This document shows positions 63,476-64,000 of a stretch of 64,000 bases of DNA, piece after piece. Origin of the DNA: Bacillota bacterium (GTDB lineage: Bacteria > Bacillota > Clostridia > Ch29); the NCBI GenBank assembly GCA_013540605.1, contig JABVCK010000020.1, positions 62,001 to 126,000 on the forward strand. The letters run 5' to 3'. Position 1 is the first letter of the stretch; the number at the start of each line of letters is the position of its first letter. The notes under the pieces are model-generated. The model did no database searches, was not told where the DNA came from, and saw only the letters and a program-made list of their open reading frames with translations. The translations under genes and the position numbers were made by a program.

Positions 63476-64000
63476 AGCGTAATTCCTCCTGACAAGCTTG
63501 AATATTTAATATTTTTTTTACTATATCGCCAAAGCTGTAATCTACTTTAAATTTATATTCATCTAGCGATATGTCCCCTTGGACAAGTGATGCGGCATTC
63601 TGTTTTGCTTCCAGTAGTACATCAATCCATTCGTCTATTGTTCCACGTGCGATAATGTTATGAACATAGCAAGTCTTTGTTTGAGATATTCGATGGATTC
63701 TATCCTGCGCCTGCAAGTAATCATCAAGACTAAATCCACGGTCATAAAAAATAACGTGGTTTGCTTCTGTTAGTGTAAGGCCTTCTTTCGCAGATGCTGG
63801 AGTTGCAAAGAGAACCTTGTGCTCCTGTAACCTAAACTTTTCTACGGAGCGGTTCCTTTCTGTTATTTTCATACCGCCATGTATTTTTACCGACCCGAAT
63901 TGAGAATATAGCTTATTAAAATAATCAACATTTTCAATGAAGCTTGTCCAGACAATACATTTTTCATCTTTTGCTAAAATACCTTTAATCAACTCATCCA
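63468..64000 (-). CDS. SNF2/DEAD-type helicase, C-terminal part (cut by the window edge)
   Basis: The open frame enters from the right edge and ends at 63468; 176 or so codons are visible. They form the second RecA-like domain of an SNF2 helicase: CIVWTSFIENVDYF, IHGGMKITERNRSVEKF, LFATPASAKEGLTLTEANHVIFYDRGFS and the arginine-finger motif QAQDRIHRISQTKTC, plus IIARGTIDEWIDVLLEAK. It uses ATP to move on or remodel DNA. The N-terminal domain lies outside. It is the first visible gene of the operon with parB-like and radical SAM genes. Confidence 0.9.
   Translation of the reverse strand, partial: DELIKGILAKDEKCIVWTSFIENVDYFNKLYSQFGSVKIHGGMKITERNRSVEKFRLQEHKVLFATPASAKEGLTLTEANHVIFYDRGFSLDDYLQAQDRIHRISQTKTCYVHNIIARGTIDEWIDVLLEAKQNAASLVQGDISLDEYKFKVDYSFGDIVKKILNIQACQEELRYE

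Noticed and set aside
1-64000. CRISPR array or rRNA genes
   Set aside because: No regularly spaced direct repeats with unique spacers and no rRNA sequence were seen.

Overview
The window looks like the chromosome of an anaerobic, Gram-positive, low-to-mid-GC Clostridia-type bacterium. Support comes from the T-box leader, the FMN riboswitch on an ECF riboflavin transporter, GGAGG ribosome binding sites, TTGACA/TATAAT-type promoters, oxygen-sensitive enzymes (tungsten aldehyde oxidoreductase, class I fumarase-like hydratase, many 4Fe-4S proteins), and insertion sequences and a MobV element typical of Firmicutes. The species cannot be named from sequence alone.

Layout. 1-3.3 kb: a Tn554-type recombinase set (tnpA, tnpB, partial tnpC) cut by the left edge. 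3.5-11.2 kb, core genes: tRNA 2-selenouridine synthase, a T-box-controlled serine operon (aminotransferase + serA), an O-antigen-ligase-like membrane protein, an M23 peptidase, tRNA-Val and tRNA-Gly, then an FMN riboswitch with ribU. 11.3-17.2 kb: a lipoprotein and a 1,627-residue protein joining HD, HEAT-like, NadD-like, GNAT-like and phosphoribosyltransferase-like regions. 17.2-24.8 kb, nitrogen assimilation: amt behind an attenuator, diverging from a three-gene glutamate synthase followed by a lactate/malate-dehydrogenase-like protein and a flavodoxin-like protein. 24.8-29.8 kb: decay and insertion, with a half-length AEC transporter, a chemotaxis receptor broken by one amber codon, traX, and an IS1182-family element.

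29.8-45.3 kb is a long leftward catabolic cluster with a LacI-family regulator at its upstream end. It holds a TAXI-type TRAP transporter, an AorABC-like set (tungsten aldehyde oxidoreductase, polyferredoxin, FAD/NAD oxidoreductase), a small protein resembling only the N-terminus of carbon monoxide dehydrogenase, a second polyferredoxin, an old-yellow-enzyme/FAD reductase, a hydroxyacid dehydrogenase, a cupin, two small beta-grasp (MoaD-like) proteins, and two apparently identical copies of an M29/NicX-like metalloenzyme lying in a 1,094-bp direct duplication. The substrate is unknown. 46.8-54.5 kb is a second leftward catabolic cluster: a GntR regulator, a VOC protein, a DctPQM TRAP transporter, AtuA (DUF1446), DUF4387 and a two-subunit hydro-lyase. 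The two clusters are separated by an internally deleted IS1634-type element and a group II intron 5' fragment sitting directly behind a terminator.

54.7-64 kb is accessory DNA: merged IS630/IS1634 remnants, an AbiE type IV toxin-antitoxin pair, a pMV158-type oriT with a frameshifted MobV relaxase, a secreted protein with three IMGG repeats, and a leftward operon encoding an SNF2-type helicase (cut by the right edge), a ParB-like protein and a cobalamin-type radical SAM protein. That trio, the AOR/mini-CODH/beta-grasp cluster and the giant fusion protein are the best candidates for undescribed biology.
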